Source: Pseudovirgaria hyperparasitica (Eukaryota; Ascomycota; Dothideomycetes; Acrospermales; Acrospermaceae). Taken from it: DNA of 64,000 nucleotides. Shown here one piece after another: positions 1-10,777 of the stretch. Numbering within the stretch: position 1 is the first letter of the stretch; the number at the start of each line of letters is the position of its first letter. A program made the translations under genes and the position numbers. The notes beneath the pieces were generated by a model. It made no database searches. It was not told the DNA's origin and was given only the letters and a program-made list of their open reading frames with translations. The stretch covers positions 1,058,045 to 1,122,044 of the forward strand of contig NW_022985561.1 of NCBI RefSeq assembly GCF_010093815.1. Reading direction: 5' to 3'.

Positions 1-1
1 T

Positions 2-1548
2 ACCCTCCCTTCTATTGCTAAGTCAGCTCTTGCTGTAACACAGGTACTGATGGACGGCGAAGTAGATCGAGCAGCAAACCCAGATCCGCAACCTACTGCG
101 TCTGGTCGAGCTGTGGTCGAGCTCGTGAAACGGAAACAAGCCAAATACTGGAAATGCATGTATCCGAAACCAATAGAGCCAGCTGGATCTCCTGGCGCTC
201 GAAGTGATCGGATTCACGATGTAATTCGCGAATGGCAAGCGTACAGGTTTTTCAAGGATTATAGCATGACGCCATTGATGATTCTCCGTCAAGGTGTATC
301 AAGGACATACAATTCTCAGGTTTTGGCTACGTTTGTACATCCCGATCCGTCTCGAGCAGGCAAGTGGCTAACGCGGCGGTATAGACCCGGTTACGACCAG
401 AAAAAGCCGCTTCTGGTGATATTTCACGATCCGCCTGGTGCAGAAACTATTATCGACCCAAGGAACGGGCGCCTAGATTGGCATAACACATTCATGGTAT
501 TTCCTTTTTCTCGGGGCTAGGCGACATATCACTAACTATTACAAACTAGACTGATGAAACCAAGGCTTACATCGAGTGGGCTATCAACCAAGACTTTGAG
601 GTAATAGACGTGAATGTTCCAAAGTACATCACCGGGTCCGACGTAAGTAGCTGAGCACATCCTATGCCCACGAATTGCAGGTCTTCGCTCGACTGAACGA
701 ACCCGTCGGACGACGCTGATGCTACCTCGAAGGACAACCCTGATTATCAGGATGCTGACGACGAGGATCTCAAAAAGCTGTGGCGGGCTGATCTTCGAGA
801 ACTCTCGATTTATCTCTGGGTGAACTATATTCAGTACGTCTATGTCTGATCCTGTCGTTGATCTGTACTGAGCGTGCTCCAGGTGCGCGGAGACAAACCA
901 TGTGTTCTTTCTAGGCATAGGTGAAGCTCACTTCGGAGTCATAGATCTCATTGCAAGTCAAGGTACAAATCACATAGATGCTTTTGTATCTTGTTGCTTG
1001 AAAGCTGACTTTCGACTCCAGAGGGTAGTGAAGACTACATCAAACATGTATTCACCTTCATCGAACATAATCATATGGTGGCGATGAGACGGCCCACAGA
1101 TGACACCATAAATGGGTGGTTTCTTAGACACTCTTCTGTTTACATTGAGCACAACCACCTCGCCTGGGACAGACCACCTAAGAAGCTACGTAGATACGGG
1201 AACTGTATACGGTCAGACAAGACGACAATGAACGAAATGCTTGTACAGCACAGGTCTGATATTCAGGACGTACTCCTGGGGGAGACTGCAGACTGGCGGA
1301 AGGAGCAAGAACTCAACAAGTCGAAGGCCAGCCAGCTAGGTGTAAGAACCCCCTTAATTCGTCGCGGCTCTGCACAGAGAACTGGAACCCCAGTTCATTC
1401 AGAGCCCATGGACAGCAATAATCAGTCTCGAGCAAGCAACGGCAGCCCTGTCATGTCAGGTACGGACGCGTATGAGAGAGTAGTCCGAAGTCCAGCCAAA
1501 CTACCACAAGTCGGGATGTTCTCAACAAGCCCTCGGAAGAAACTTTGA
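2..1548 (+). CDS. HDA1: Class II histone deacetylase HDA1, C-terminal Arb2-like part (5' end outside window)
   Basis: This is the C-terminal 431 residues of a class II (HDA1-type) histone deacetylase; the catalytic domain lies left of the window. Proposed exons are 2-496, 550-642, 733-833, 883-962 and 1022-1548. The reading frame is open from base 2 and carries the typical linker (KSALAVTQVLM, then QAKYWKCM) followed by an Arb2-like domain: YIEWAINQDFEVIDVNVPK, LRELSIYLWVNYI, HVFFLGIGEAHFGVIDL, and an end containing VAMRRPTDDTINGWF and VYIEHNHLAWD. The family deacetylates histone H3/H2B in a nuclear repressor complex. The intron at 643-732 keeps the frame only with the acceptor at 732. A nearer AG at 680 would break it, and a branch-like ACTGAAC at 692-698 supports 732. 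The tail after about 1300 is low-complexity and probably disordered. Family identity is secure; that one junction is less so. Confidence 0.9.
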
Positions 1549-2093
1549 AGATGGGTGAAGGCGCAGCACGTCGTGGTGATCTCCTAGTCCTTCTAGCAGT
1601 TCGCGAACGTGTTACCGCATCCGTGTCTGTTGGTATTACATCACCTGATTGGCCGTGATATCAATCATGATATTCATAACTTCTGTTCCGTGGATAGCAG
1701 AACTCCTGATGTTCGTTGAATTTTGGATCCCTCATGGATCAGAGACGTATAGTCTTAGGTATGCATATAATTTTACGTTCTATATTTGGTGTCTCGCGCG
1801 AGGTTATTGCACTTGTGCTCTGTCGCTAGAGTTCACTCGCTCAATCTGACTGCATCGCGGAGTCTTTTTGCTCTCGGATCTCTCATAAGGCAATCTGTTA
1901 GTGACCTTGACATTTGTTGTCCTTCCGCCTTCCACACGCCCATGGCGCTCTTGGCCTAGATATTTTGGAAGGCACGCGAAAATGCTTTCATCACCCGCAG
2001 CTTCGCAGTGCGTCCGCGTTTTGGGTTCACACGAGATCGCTGCGAGATCGCCACGTATTCTATTGAGATTGTACGAGTAGTCATATTTACACC
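1549..2093. other. Intergenic, HDA1 3' flank to tandem gene A
   Basis: About 545 bases holding the HDA1 3' flank and the promoter of the next gene. I see no coding frame with family similarity, no RNA gene and no repeat. Confidence 0.5.
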
Positions 2094-2939
2094 ATGAGGT
2101 ATGAAACCAGTGAAGATGGCAACTTCTATGTACTGACATAACTACTAAGAGAGTCAGAATGTGCCCCCCAGTCGAGCCCGGAATGTGAAGAGGTTTCCAG
2201 CACCATTGCTTCTGCTGGCTGCGGACATGGACTCGTGCTGTCTGCTCGCTCGAGCAGACTCCCAAACATTGGACTTTTAGCGACTATCGGTATTCGCTGT
2301 CGCGAGGATCCTTCAGATGAGATCAAAATTGTTCCCCTGCGACGGGTGAATACAATCGAAGTAAGCATACCATATGAACTCACGCAGAATTTCTAAGCAT
2401 TGTAGGCGTTCCGCACAGCGGCCCGCAAGCTGTTCTTCCGAACAAGAAGCATGAACTACGTTAGGGTCTATATCGAAGGCCAGGTAGTCGCTGACGAGTA
2501 CTGGCTCGATCTGCTTCGCGTTGGTCGCGTCTACGTAGTCTCATTCGTTCCTGCTATCAGGGTTCTCTTTTCACCAAGATTCAAACCAGGAGCGCCTCGA
2601 AGTTCAATGATCAAAGTACCTTACAAGATGTCGGTCTGGGAGCTCCGAGGTAGAATCCATTCATACATCAGCCAGCGAGATGAGGCACCACCTATCGAAC
2701 AGCTGACCCTATTAAATACATTCGATAAGAATGCTGACGAGAGGAGCATTGTCATGGAGGATATGGAAATGCTTTCAGCACATGTTACGCTCGCAGAAGG
2801 AATTTGCTATATTGCAACTTTCTGGAAGGATATGCCTCAACAGAATCTTGACAAGGCCCAGTGGTTTTCTGGAAATCCGCACGGCGTTGAGGATGTCGAT
2901 CAAGCTCAGACCAAACGTCCAGCATCTCCATGCCTCTAG
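2094..2939 (+). CDS. Hypothetical protein A with ubiquitin-like character (tandem paralogue of gene B)
   Basis: I do not recognise a named family. Proposed exons are 2094-2129, 2172-2360 and 2406-2939, giving 252 residues. The start is an ATG in a favourable cacc context, and all junctions are GT..AG and keep the frame. The core (about residues 47-125) reads as short strands: IGIRC, IKIVPL, YVRVYIEGQVV, VYVVSFVP. It is followed by a region with spacing like a beta-grasp/ubiquitin-like fold (KMSVWELRGRIHSYI, then LTLLNTF). The next gene shows the same core order and has an intron at the equivalent place, after the IVPLxxVNTIE segment and in the same phase. The C-terminal tail is polar. A protein-protein adaptor role is inference only. 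The first 12-residue exon is the weakest part of the model. Confidence 0.6.
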
Positions 2940-3396
2940 ACGTTTCAGGGGTTGGTTGCGAGTGCGTACCAGTGCGATAATGTCAGGGTATACTGCCCAA
3001 TCTACTGTAATCATAATATCAAAGAGGTGTACTCAGGTCTTCTTGAGCCATGATTCCTCGATTCTCAGTACATAGATGGCATGTTGTTATGTGAAGATAT
3101 GCAGCCGATAATGCTGTCTATGCAAAAAGAGTACTTACGAACATGTGGCCCGCTTCAGGCATCTTCATGAACTACTCATGTACACAAAGAGCTCTGAGTC
3201 GTCGATTATACTCCGGGTAATCTGGGTAATCTAGACATTTCGCGTCAGAGGTAACAGTCACTTGAGATCTTGCGATTCACTGCCATTCTTCTACTCACCT
3301 TGGTCACCACTCCTGCGATCTTCGCCAAGCGTCCCCCTGCTTCCTACCATATCTCTTACTACTACATATCTGTCCTCATCTTTATCTGGCCTCGTC
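2940..3396. other. Spacer between the tandem paralogues
   Basis: About 455 bases separate gene A from gene B. A pyrimidine-rich leader (about 3280-3395) precedes the second start codon. Nothing else was recognised. Confidence 0.5.
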
Positions 3397-4258
3397 ATGG
3401 TCTCTACTCCAGGCAACGCGCGCGTCGCCAATTCTCAAATCAACGAAACTTCGTCGCACGGACAGTCTATCATCATCAAGGATGAAGAATCCGACCATGA
3501 ACCTACCACTGTTGCCCCACAGATTATCTCCGTATATTGTTATGCAGACCCTCGGACCACATTCAAAACAATCCCACTGCACATGGCGCGTTCATGGGAT
3601 GCAAGTCTTTCCCTCAATCGCGGGCCCCCGCATAGCTTTACGTTCACTGCTGATCCATGCCCAGGGTTTCGCTGCAACCGTCTCAAGTCTCTACTCGCTC
3701 ACCACGCAGTCTATAACCGTGTCTCTTGATGGCGACGTCATCGATCCTTCTCTCTGGCACTTCTTCATCGTCCCTGGCGAGGCTTACTGTCTGCGCTTCG
3801 TGCCCACGGTTACGCTCAAAGTCGTTGTTACGGAGGAGCTTAGTCTGATGCGTAAGGGTGCCAACGGGAAGATGATGCGGGGCTGGACGGTCGACTCCTG
3901 GGCACTGGACAAGAATATCTGGGAGACCAAGTATGTGCTTGCCAAGAGACTGGCCGAGGGCGGATGTAATATCGGCGCGGAGGGGCTGGCGTTGGTGTGG
4001 TGGGTCGAGGGGGGCGGAAGAGCGGCTGTGTCATCGAAGACGATCGCTGAGAGGCAGAAGGTTGCGGATTGGAAGAGTGCCAATGGGCTTGGAGGTACAG
4101 TGGCACCAGTAGCAAAGGGAAAGGAAAAGGAGAAGGACGACGATGTTATGAAGATCAGGGGCTTGGAGGGAAAGACGACGATCGAAGAGGTCTTGGACAC
4201 ACTGGGATGTGGAGTTGGTGCGTGTGAGAAGCTCACTGTGGAACTTGGACGGAAGTGA
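3397..4258 (+). CDS. Hypothetical protein B with ubiquitin-like character, GC-AG intron
   Basis: Second copy of the tandem pair. Proposed exons are 3397-3600 and 3665-4258, giving 265 residues. The intron starts with GCAAGT and ends with CCCAG; with it removed the frame is continuous and the protein aligns with gene A: IISVYCYADP and TFKTIPLHMARSWD before the junction, SITVSLDGDVIDPSLW and EAYCLRFVP after it. An acidic stretch (KDEESDHE) precedes the core. The C-terminal half has a Lys/Glu-rich linker (KGKEKEKDDD) and a short last block (MKIRGLEGKTTIEEVLDTLG) that again looks like a beta-grasp start. No catalytic residues or membrane segments are visible. Likely cytosolic or nuclear; function unknown. 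Confidence 0.65.
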
Positions 4259-5131
4259 GAGGGCCTGTGAAGGTCTACATGAACTTCCTCGATCATGTTT
4301 GCTTGGAGGGTCTATGATGAGCTGCATGCGAGAGAGAAGTGATTTGTAGCTTCAACGCTGGGATAGAGGTCATATCAAGACCGTAGCACACGATAATACG
4401 ATCGAATAAGAGAAAGACTATCATGAAGCAGAATTCGCATGATTGCAAGCTATCCAGATCTAAATCGTGAGGCAAGCTTGATGGAGGGTGCGAAGATCAG
4501 CCATGAGTTGGAATATGAATGCCAAAAAAAAATTTAGGACTTGAACACCAGGACAAAGTACAATCATATGATCAATACCTTTCCTCTATAATAAAGAATG
4601 AGGCTAGGTTTACTCGAAATTTTATAGTTGCCAGTTCAGTGGGCTGGTAGTAGCCATTGCTCGATAGTCAATAGGGACACAAAGGTCTGACAAAACCAAG
4701 AAGGGCTCTACGATTATTTCGATGATATCTCATCCCCAATGACATAATACACCCGGCGTGTAAGAAGATTCTATATAAACAATGCCAAAGTAAGAAGTCG
4801 AAGCGCACTAGTCCATATCCAGCCAACATGGCACTTATCATCTTTAGTCAACAAGGGAACATGACATTATGTCGTCCCAATGTAAGAATCTACTCACGTT
4901 CGCTCGTACGGAAGTACTACTATTGTTTCTTAGAATACAAGTTATCAGCTTTGATGCCTTAAGAGAAAAAGAAATATGTAGCTGACAGAGTTGCTGCGCC
5001 TCCACCAATCTCGATCATGGGGCCACGTCGCCAAAAGTTACGGACCGCACATAGATAATATATTGTATTATCCACAATATCACGGGAGCGCATACCTGGG
5101 TGTCTAGTACCCGAATGTAATCATTCGCACG
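4259..5131. other. Intergenic, upstream of HET gene 1
   Basis: About 870 bases with moderate A+T richness from 4520 to 5080, including an A-run near 4525 and a TA-rich near-palindrome around 5053-5075. No gene, tRNA or clear repeat was recognised. Confidence 0.5.
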
Positions 5132-7476
5132 ATGGGTCTATGTCAAGTTTGCAAAGCGCTTGACATTGCTCTTCTACTACGGGGGCATAGCAGGAACGCG
5201 AACGCCACTATACCATTCCATGCAGATCTCTTCTACGTCAGACGATCTGCAAGCAATGGCTGTGGCCTTTGTAAGGCGTTATGGACAGAATTCAGTCAGA
5301 AGCCGTCTTGCTGGCAGGATGGCCAGCTCGGTCCACAGTTGAAGGGATCGAATCTCATAATCACTTGCCTGAGGGCTGCAGTTCTGTATATTAGGGTGCC
5401 TGGTGTCTCGCCAGCGCCCTGGGCTGTGCTTCAGCTTCTTCGAGACGGACGTGAGTAGATCAGGTACTGCTTTGAAGTTGCTAACGTCCTATTCTAGGTC
5501 TGGAGTACGATTCTGAGCCAACATCATTGGTCCCATTTGCTGGGGTTGATAAGGATCCAACTTCTGGTCTCAAGTTTGCTAGTGCATGCCTAAAAGAATG
5601 TGGTCAACACCACTCAGAGTGCGAAAGTAACTTCTCGGCGCCAGATCGATTGCTCGCAGTGGGAAACATATCCCGCGACCCTCACCTTGTCTCGTTACAG
5701 TCTCGTCAAGATAACATAGGTGTAAAATGGGCAGCGCTGAGCTACTGCTGGGGTGATGCTGTTGAGCCTATGGTGAAGCTAGATTCTGACAACCTGTCTA
5801 AACTTGAGAAAGGTGTTCCGTTGGAAGACTTTGATGCTACCATCCGGGATGCTATCATTGTTACACGCAAGTTGGATATCCCATACCTTTGGGTGGACTC
5901 GCTGTGTATCATACAACAACACGGTTCGTCCGACTGGTTCGAACAATCTTCACGAATGAATCAAATTTACGGCGGGTCCTACGTAACGATAGCAGCTCTG
6001 GATTCTACCTCGGTGAAGGAAGGCTTCCTCAAAGAACGTAACATTGTAGACATTGGTCTAGAGTGGAAGCGTAAGCAAAGCGGTCATAAATATCGTAGTG
6101 TGACGCAAAGACAACCGCTGCTTGTCTCTACATCAGTTGCGCAATGTGATCCAGAAGGCCCGCTCCTGAGGAGAGGCTGGACAATGCAGGAATCACTGAT
6201 GCCTAACCGTATTATCTTCTTCTCTGCACAAGGAGTAACATGGACCTGCCAGAAATGCGTCAAGACCGAGTCAGGCGATAGCGTTACACCATTGGATGAC
6301 GTACTTGAGCAATGGAAACATACAGCATCGGATCCAGGCGACATCTGGGGTTATGACCTCTACACAAAGTTCAAACTATTCTCGTGGCAGCTTGGAATAC
6401 GCGCCAACAATCCTGGGGAGAGGTTTCGTCTGTGGTGGCAGATCATTGAGCAGTACAGTCCTCGCTCATTCACGAAAATGTCCGATAGACTCATAGCGAT
6501 CTCAGGCGTCGCTAGTCTGTATGCCGACATGGCAGAACTCGGTGATGGACACACTTCCTACTACGCTGGAATCTGGAAATGGGATATTCCTTGCGGGCTC
6601 TGCTGGCGATGTCCGGAACAGCTTCTCTCTCCAGAACGACCTGAACTAAGAGACATGGACACATATTTTCCATCCTGGAGCTGGGCAAGCGCACCGAAAA
6701 ATGCCATAGTGTACAATGGTCTCGCAAACGAGTACTTCAGATCTATGTCTCGACTTGTTAATATCAAAGTCGAGCTTTCTGACCCTTCGAATCCATTTGG
6801 ATCGGTCAAAAGTGGTCAAGTAGTCGTGGAAGGCCCCCTGATGTCTCTCACGGCACTCTTCAACTCACGATGGAAAGATGATTATGCACCAATGTCTAGC
6901 CTGGAACGATGCATAGCTTCCAAGATTGATCATGAAAAAAGGAGCCGCCAACTTCAATCATCACTCAAGGATGAACAGCCAGATCAGTTCGTAGCCATGA
7001 TTTTGGGCCAAGCGTTCCATGAGCAGATGAATGCTATGGGCGTGATCACATCTGGTTTGGAGAGGGTACAACTGACTAACACTCCACTCATGAGCCCTGT
7101 ACCTTTAGCACCGTCAATTTATACAAATCTCATTGTACTCATCTTACGCAAAGCAGGCACGGATTCAGACAACCAACAGCTCTATATGCGCCATGCTTTG
7201 ATTAATATCAACACCGTCGCGTGGGACAAGCTATCAACTGGGATCCCCCTTGATGACTACTGGACGAATCTGGAAAATGAGTTTGCGTCGTTCGATCCCT
7301 CATTTAAGAATGCATTCAAGAATGCTGAACAACGTGATCGTCCATTCTTGCTCGCTGTAAGAGAAGCAGCACCGAAGCAGATGCCAAAAGAGTTCTTGCC
7401 GCATCGTCTGAATGGCAATGTCATTGAGGATTATCGGAGGAAGCCTTGGCCGCTAGGGACGGTGACGATTGTGTGA
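5132..7476 (+). CDS. HET-domain protein 1 (heterokaryon incompatibility type)
   Basis: A 765-residue HET-domain protein with exons 5132-5450 and 5498-7476. The 47-bp intron has GTGAGT, a CTAAC branch site and TTCTAG. The N-terminal part carries paired cysteines (CQVC near residue 4, CGLC near residue 46), as often seen ahead of HET domains. The HET domain begins near residue 182 with WAALSYCWGD and continues through IRDAIIVTRKLDIPYLWVD, SLCIIQQ, QIYGGSYVTIAALDS and RRGWTMQESLM. The 430 residues after it lack obvious ankyrin, WD or NACHT repeats. HET proteins are known in filamentous ascomycetes to trigger cell death on non-self contact; whether this one does is unknown. The reading frame is intact. 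Confidence 0.9.
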
Positions 7477-8326
7477 AGAGTACGATACGCGCACGCGAGG
7501 TCGAGATACATGTTATAGGCGTTCCTAGTCATTAGCAAGCAAAACAGTACACCTCTCTCTCTGGTCTGGTCTCTCTTTTTCCATTCCTTCAGGAGAAGAT
7601 GCACTACAGACTGCTCTTTGAACTCCATCGAGTTTCTGAAAGTCTTAAAATGCTTTATGGTTCGTCTCCAGATTCATTCCTGGCTCTGGCATGATCCTGT
7701 GGATCTGAGGAGAAACCAGAGATCTAACATGATGCTGTTTGTCTCAATGACTGCAAACTCTGTCCAGTGATGTGTATGACGCCAGTAAAGCGGGAGACAT
7801 ATCCTCCAGAGTGCCTTGCCTTGCCAGTCAAGGCACTGAGTATAGTAGTGCCTAATTGGCGGTGCGACATGCTGGTGTAAAAAGAAACATCGTAAAGGCA
7901 TAAGCCAACTGTTTCGTGACCAGAAGGAGCTCGAAGTGTACTTAAGAATACTTCAAGCGTCTGCATGTATCGCTTTCGGATAATTTAATCATGTCAGTGT
8001 TCATTAATTTCGCCTCAGGTCAGTCAAAGACCACACAATACCGGAAAGCCAAGGCGATTTTCGGCTCATGCATATTCTGAATCGTAAGAACTTCAGAGCT
8101 TAGGCGTAAGCTCTTCCATACGTCTTCTATTGACTTCGAATATCCTTCACACCCAGCCTTATTTTATAAGTCTGCCATTACAATTACTAAACACCTGAGA
8201 ATGAGGGACACAAAGACATCATGATAGGTACCATTGACAGTGGAAGTGACCGACAGTAGGCCAATAGGAAAGCAGATACATACAGACAGCTTCTGTGCTC
8301 TACCCTCTCAGACAATCTCATTAACA
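7477..8326. other. Intergenic between convergent HET and RBR genes
   Basis: About 850 bases holding the two 3' flanks. Short reading frames here have no family signal, and no repeat or RNA gene was recognised. Confidence 0.5.
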
Positions 8327-10777
8327 CTATCGAGCAGCCTCTATAAGCCTCACACTCTTATTCCCCTCCGGTGCCCACCATCTACACTCCCTGCTATGCC
8401 TATGGTTGCCATCCCTCCTTACCGCATTATAATCACACAAGCACAGCCAACAAAATTCCCACCGACACTTACGACATGTCATATGATCACACCCGTGATT
8501 CTTCTCGATCCAATACCCACATCCCTTTCCTGGACACTGCTTCGCAGTCTCTTTGATCGTACTCTCACTCTCTGCATCTTCTTTCGCACGCTGCTTCGCC
8601 TTCGCTTCGGAAGAGAGGCGCTTGTCATAGGCAGCGCATGTTTCGCCTACGTGCCATGACATTTTATGAGTTAGACACCATGAGACGGTGCAGGATACGC
8701 ATGTCATGATGGGGTTTGAGGATGGGGAAGGGTGGATCTGGCCGGATGTGCAGGTGGGAGAGAGGCAAAAATGGAAATCAGGGTCGGAAGACAAGAATGA
8801 GCGGGTTGCGAGGGCATCGAATCTGTGTTTGATGTCAGAGTTTGCTATGTGAAAGGGCACGAAAGAAATGACAGACCGCTCAAACGTCGCGTTGGTCGCG
8901 AGGGAACGTATCTCTGCATGTTCGAGAAGAATGAGACATTCAGGACAGCGGATCTTGTCCCATCCTTTTGACTCGAGTTCGCTTGCGATCCATGCTTGTA
9001 TGCAATCTGTACAACATGATGGTTCGTGTGCACATTTTGTGGAGATCTGACCAGGATAGTCGTACGGTGCACATGTGTCGCCACAAATTATGCAATCACG
9101 ACCTTGGAGACCTGCTCTGATTGGAGTGAGTGTATCGATATCTGAAGGCGCCTTATCGAGACCGACGAGATCATTGCCATCGTGCAGGTCAAGAAAGGGA
9201 GGAGTGGGCACCGAAAGTAATTGAGACGGCGCATCGCTGAGATGCACAATGATTCTACGTTGGCCAGTGGACGAGGGGAAATGAACCTTTGCAGTATCTA
9301 ATTCCAAAACTTGCGTGCCGTGGAACAGTCGTATGTTTTGAGTAATTGAAACGTTGAAAACTCGCCTCGCTTCTTCTCTGACGTCTCTTATAGTAAGAGT
9401 TCCTTTGCTGATAATGCCCTCGTCGAAGTAAATGTGCTCGGTCCAGTTACGTGCTGGTAAGTGCAAGGCGATTGAATCACGAAGGTGGACCTTGATAGTT
9501 GGCCATCGTCTCCGATCCGAGTCCGGGTCATCCGAAGAATACCATGATTGCATCGGCTTGAGGTCTATGAGTGGCCCATCAATGAACTTTAGTTCGATGC
9601 ACTCTAAAGATTTGACATCGGCGAGTTGTCGCAGAACGTGGTGCTTTAGATGTTCAAGACGGATTTGTCCAGATACCCACAGTTCTCTTTCACATTCTGA
9701 TTGCCAGACCTGTCCAGCTTGATCTCCACTCTCTATCCGGAAGGTCGTTATTACGTTGGTTCTGTGTCGCGAACTGCCTGCATCGCCAAGCCGATGCAAA
9801 ATATCAGGAACAACAGCCGTTACCTGGGAAGGAGTAGCATTGGTTAGCATTAAGGAAGTGTGACTTGGTGGTACGCGTGGCGCGATCAACGATCTACGAA
9901 GTGATGGATTAGAGTTTCTTCTTGATAGCCTTTGGTTTTCAAGGTTGTTTCTTTTCTTTGCAAGGACGATAGAGCCATCGTCGTTCAGGTGCACTGCGAG
10001 CGGCAGGGACGTGATTCGAAGCTCCACTCTCTCAATACCATATGATTGTAATAGTTTATCGTCAAGACGTAGGAGGAACTGCGATGGTATGAAGCAGGTG
10101 AAAGGTCGATTGCCCCATTGGCGTTTGATTGCTCCTGCGCTCCGATCATTATTATTGAGAATGCGACCGTTGATGACAAGCTTGAGAGATTTCGAACAAG
10201 GCATGCTGAGCCTCATAGCGATACGTTCTTTCAAGTCCCCAATGGTCATATCATTGTGGTTTATACTGGAGCCGGTCAGATCTTGCTTCGTTGTCAGATT
10301 TTGTTTCCTGACGTCTTCGACTGCTACACTTTGTGGCATTTGGCTGGAGAGTGGTCTATGCACCATGGTAGAAGGATATGGACGTGTTGCTAGAGTCGAT
10401 AAGGGGGTGGAAGACGCTCTCGTACGTTGTGAACGCCAAAATGGTTGTTCATGTCCTGGTCCTGATGTATTCCGATGTGGTGTCTTAGGCCGGCTTGATA
10501 TATTCTCGTTCCCAGGGAGATGCATCTGAGCCGAATGTTGTACCGAACAAGTGTCTAAAGGGAACACTAGGACCTTCTGCATCCCCATGAGTGCCGACTG
10601 AGTTGACACATCGAGGGTGGTTCCATTCGCATTTGACGCTTTGTCGACGAACTTGCGGCCAAATATCTTTTTGATAACAGCTGTCCTCGACTTTGTTTGC
10701 TCACGTTCAACATTCTTCATAGCTTTGTGAATATCTGTCCGAGTATCAAAATGCTCCACGAAGGACGTGACTTCCAT
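8327..10777 (-). CDS. RBR-type E3 ubiquitin ligase with N-terminal ubiquitin-like segments
   Basis: A single-exon 816-residue protein. The C-terminal third is a complete RING1-IBR-RING2 (RBR) module: RING1 from about residue 562 (CIICGDTC ... CCTDCIQAW ... RCPEC), IBR about 660-715 (CLSPTC, MTCVSC, WCLTHKMSWHVGETC), RING2 about 748-790 (CPGKGCGYWIEKNHGCDHM, then CRWEFCWLC). In this family the cysteine of the NHGC segment (about residue 763) forms the ubiquitin thioester; it is present. Two upstream stretches look ubiquitin-like: MTIGDLKERIAMRLSM with LVINGRILNNN, and TLTIRDVREEARRVF with IRLFHGTQVLEL. Predicted role: cytosolic HECT-like hybrid E3 using an E2 partner. The N-terminal 170 residues are low-complexity. 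It lies tail to tail with the HET gene and about 6 kb from the Ubl-like pair. Confidence 0.9.
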   Translation of the reverse strand: MEVTSFVEHFDTRTDIHKAMKNVEREQTKSRTAVIKKIFGRKFVDKASNANGTTLDVSTQSALMGMQKVLVFPLDTCSVQHSAQMHLPGNENISSRPKTPHRNTSGPGHEQPFWRSQRTRASSTPLSTLATRPYPSTMVHRPLSSQMPQSVAVEDVRKQNLTTKQDLTGSSINHNDMTIGDLKERIAMRLSMPCSKSLKLVINGRILNNNDRSAGAIKRQWGNRPFTCFIPSQFLLRLDDKLLQSYGIERVELRITSLPLAVHLNDDGSIVLAKKRNNLENQRLSRRNSNPSLRRSLIAPRVPPSHTSLMLTNATPSQVTAVVPDILHRLGDAGSSRHRTNVITTFRIESGDQAGQVWQSECERELWVSGQIRLEHLKHHVLRQLADVKSLECIELKFIDGPLIDLKPMQSWYSSDDPDSDRRRWPTIKVHLRDSIALHLPARNWTEHIYFDEGIISKGTLTIRDVREEARRVFNVSITQNIRLFHGTQVLELDTAKVHFPSSTGQRRIIVHLSDAPSQLLSVPTPPFLDLHDGNDLVGLDKAPSDIDTLTPIRAGLQGRDCIICGDTCAPYDYPGQISTKCAHEPSCCTDCIQAWIASELESKGWDKIRCPECLILLEHAEIRSLATNATFERSVISFVPFHIANSDIKHRFDALATRSFLSSDPDFHFCLSPTCTSGQIHPSPSSNPIMTCVSCTVSWCLTHKMSWHVGETCAAYDKRLSSEAKAKQRAKEDAESESTIKETAKQCPGKGCGYWIEKNHGCDHMTCRKCRWEFCWLCLCDYNAVRRDGNHRHSRECRWWAPEGNKSVRLIEAAR

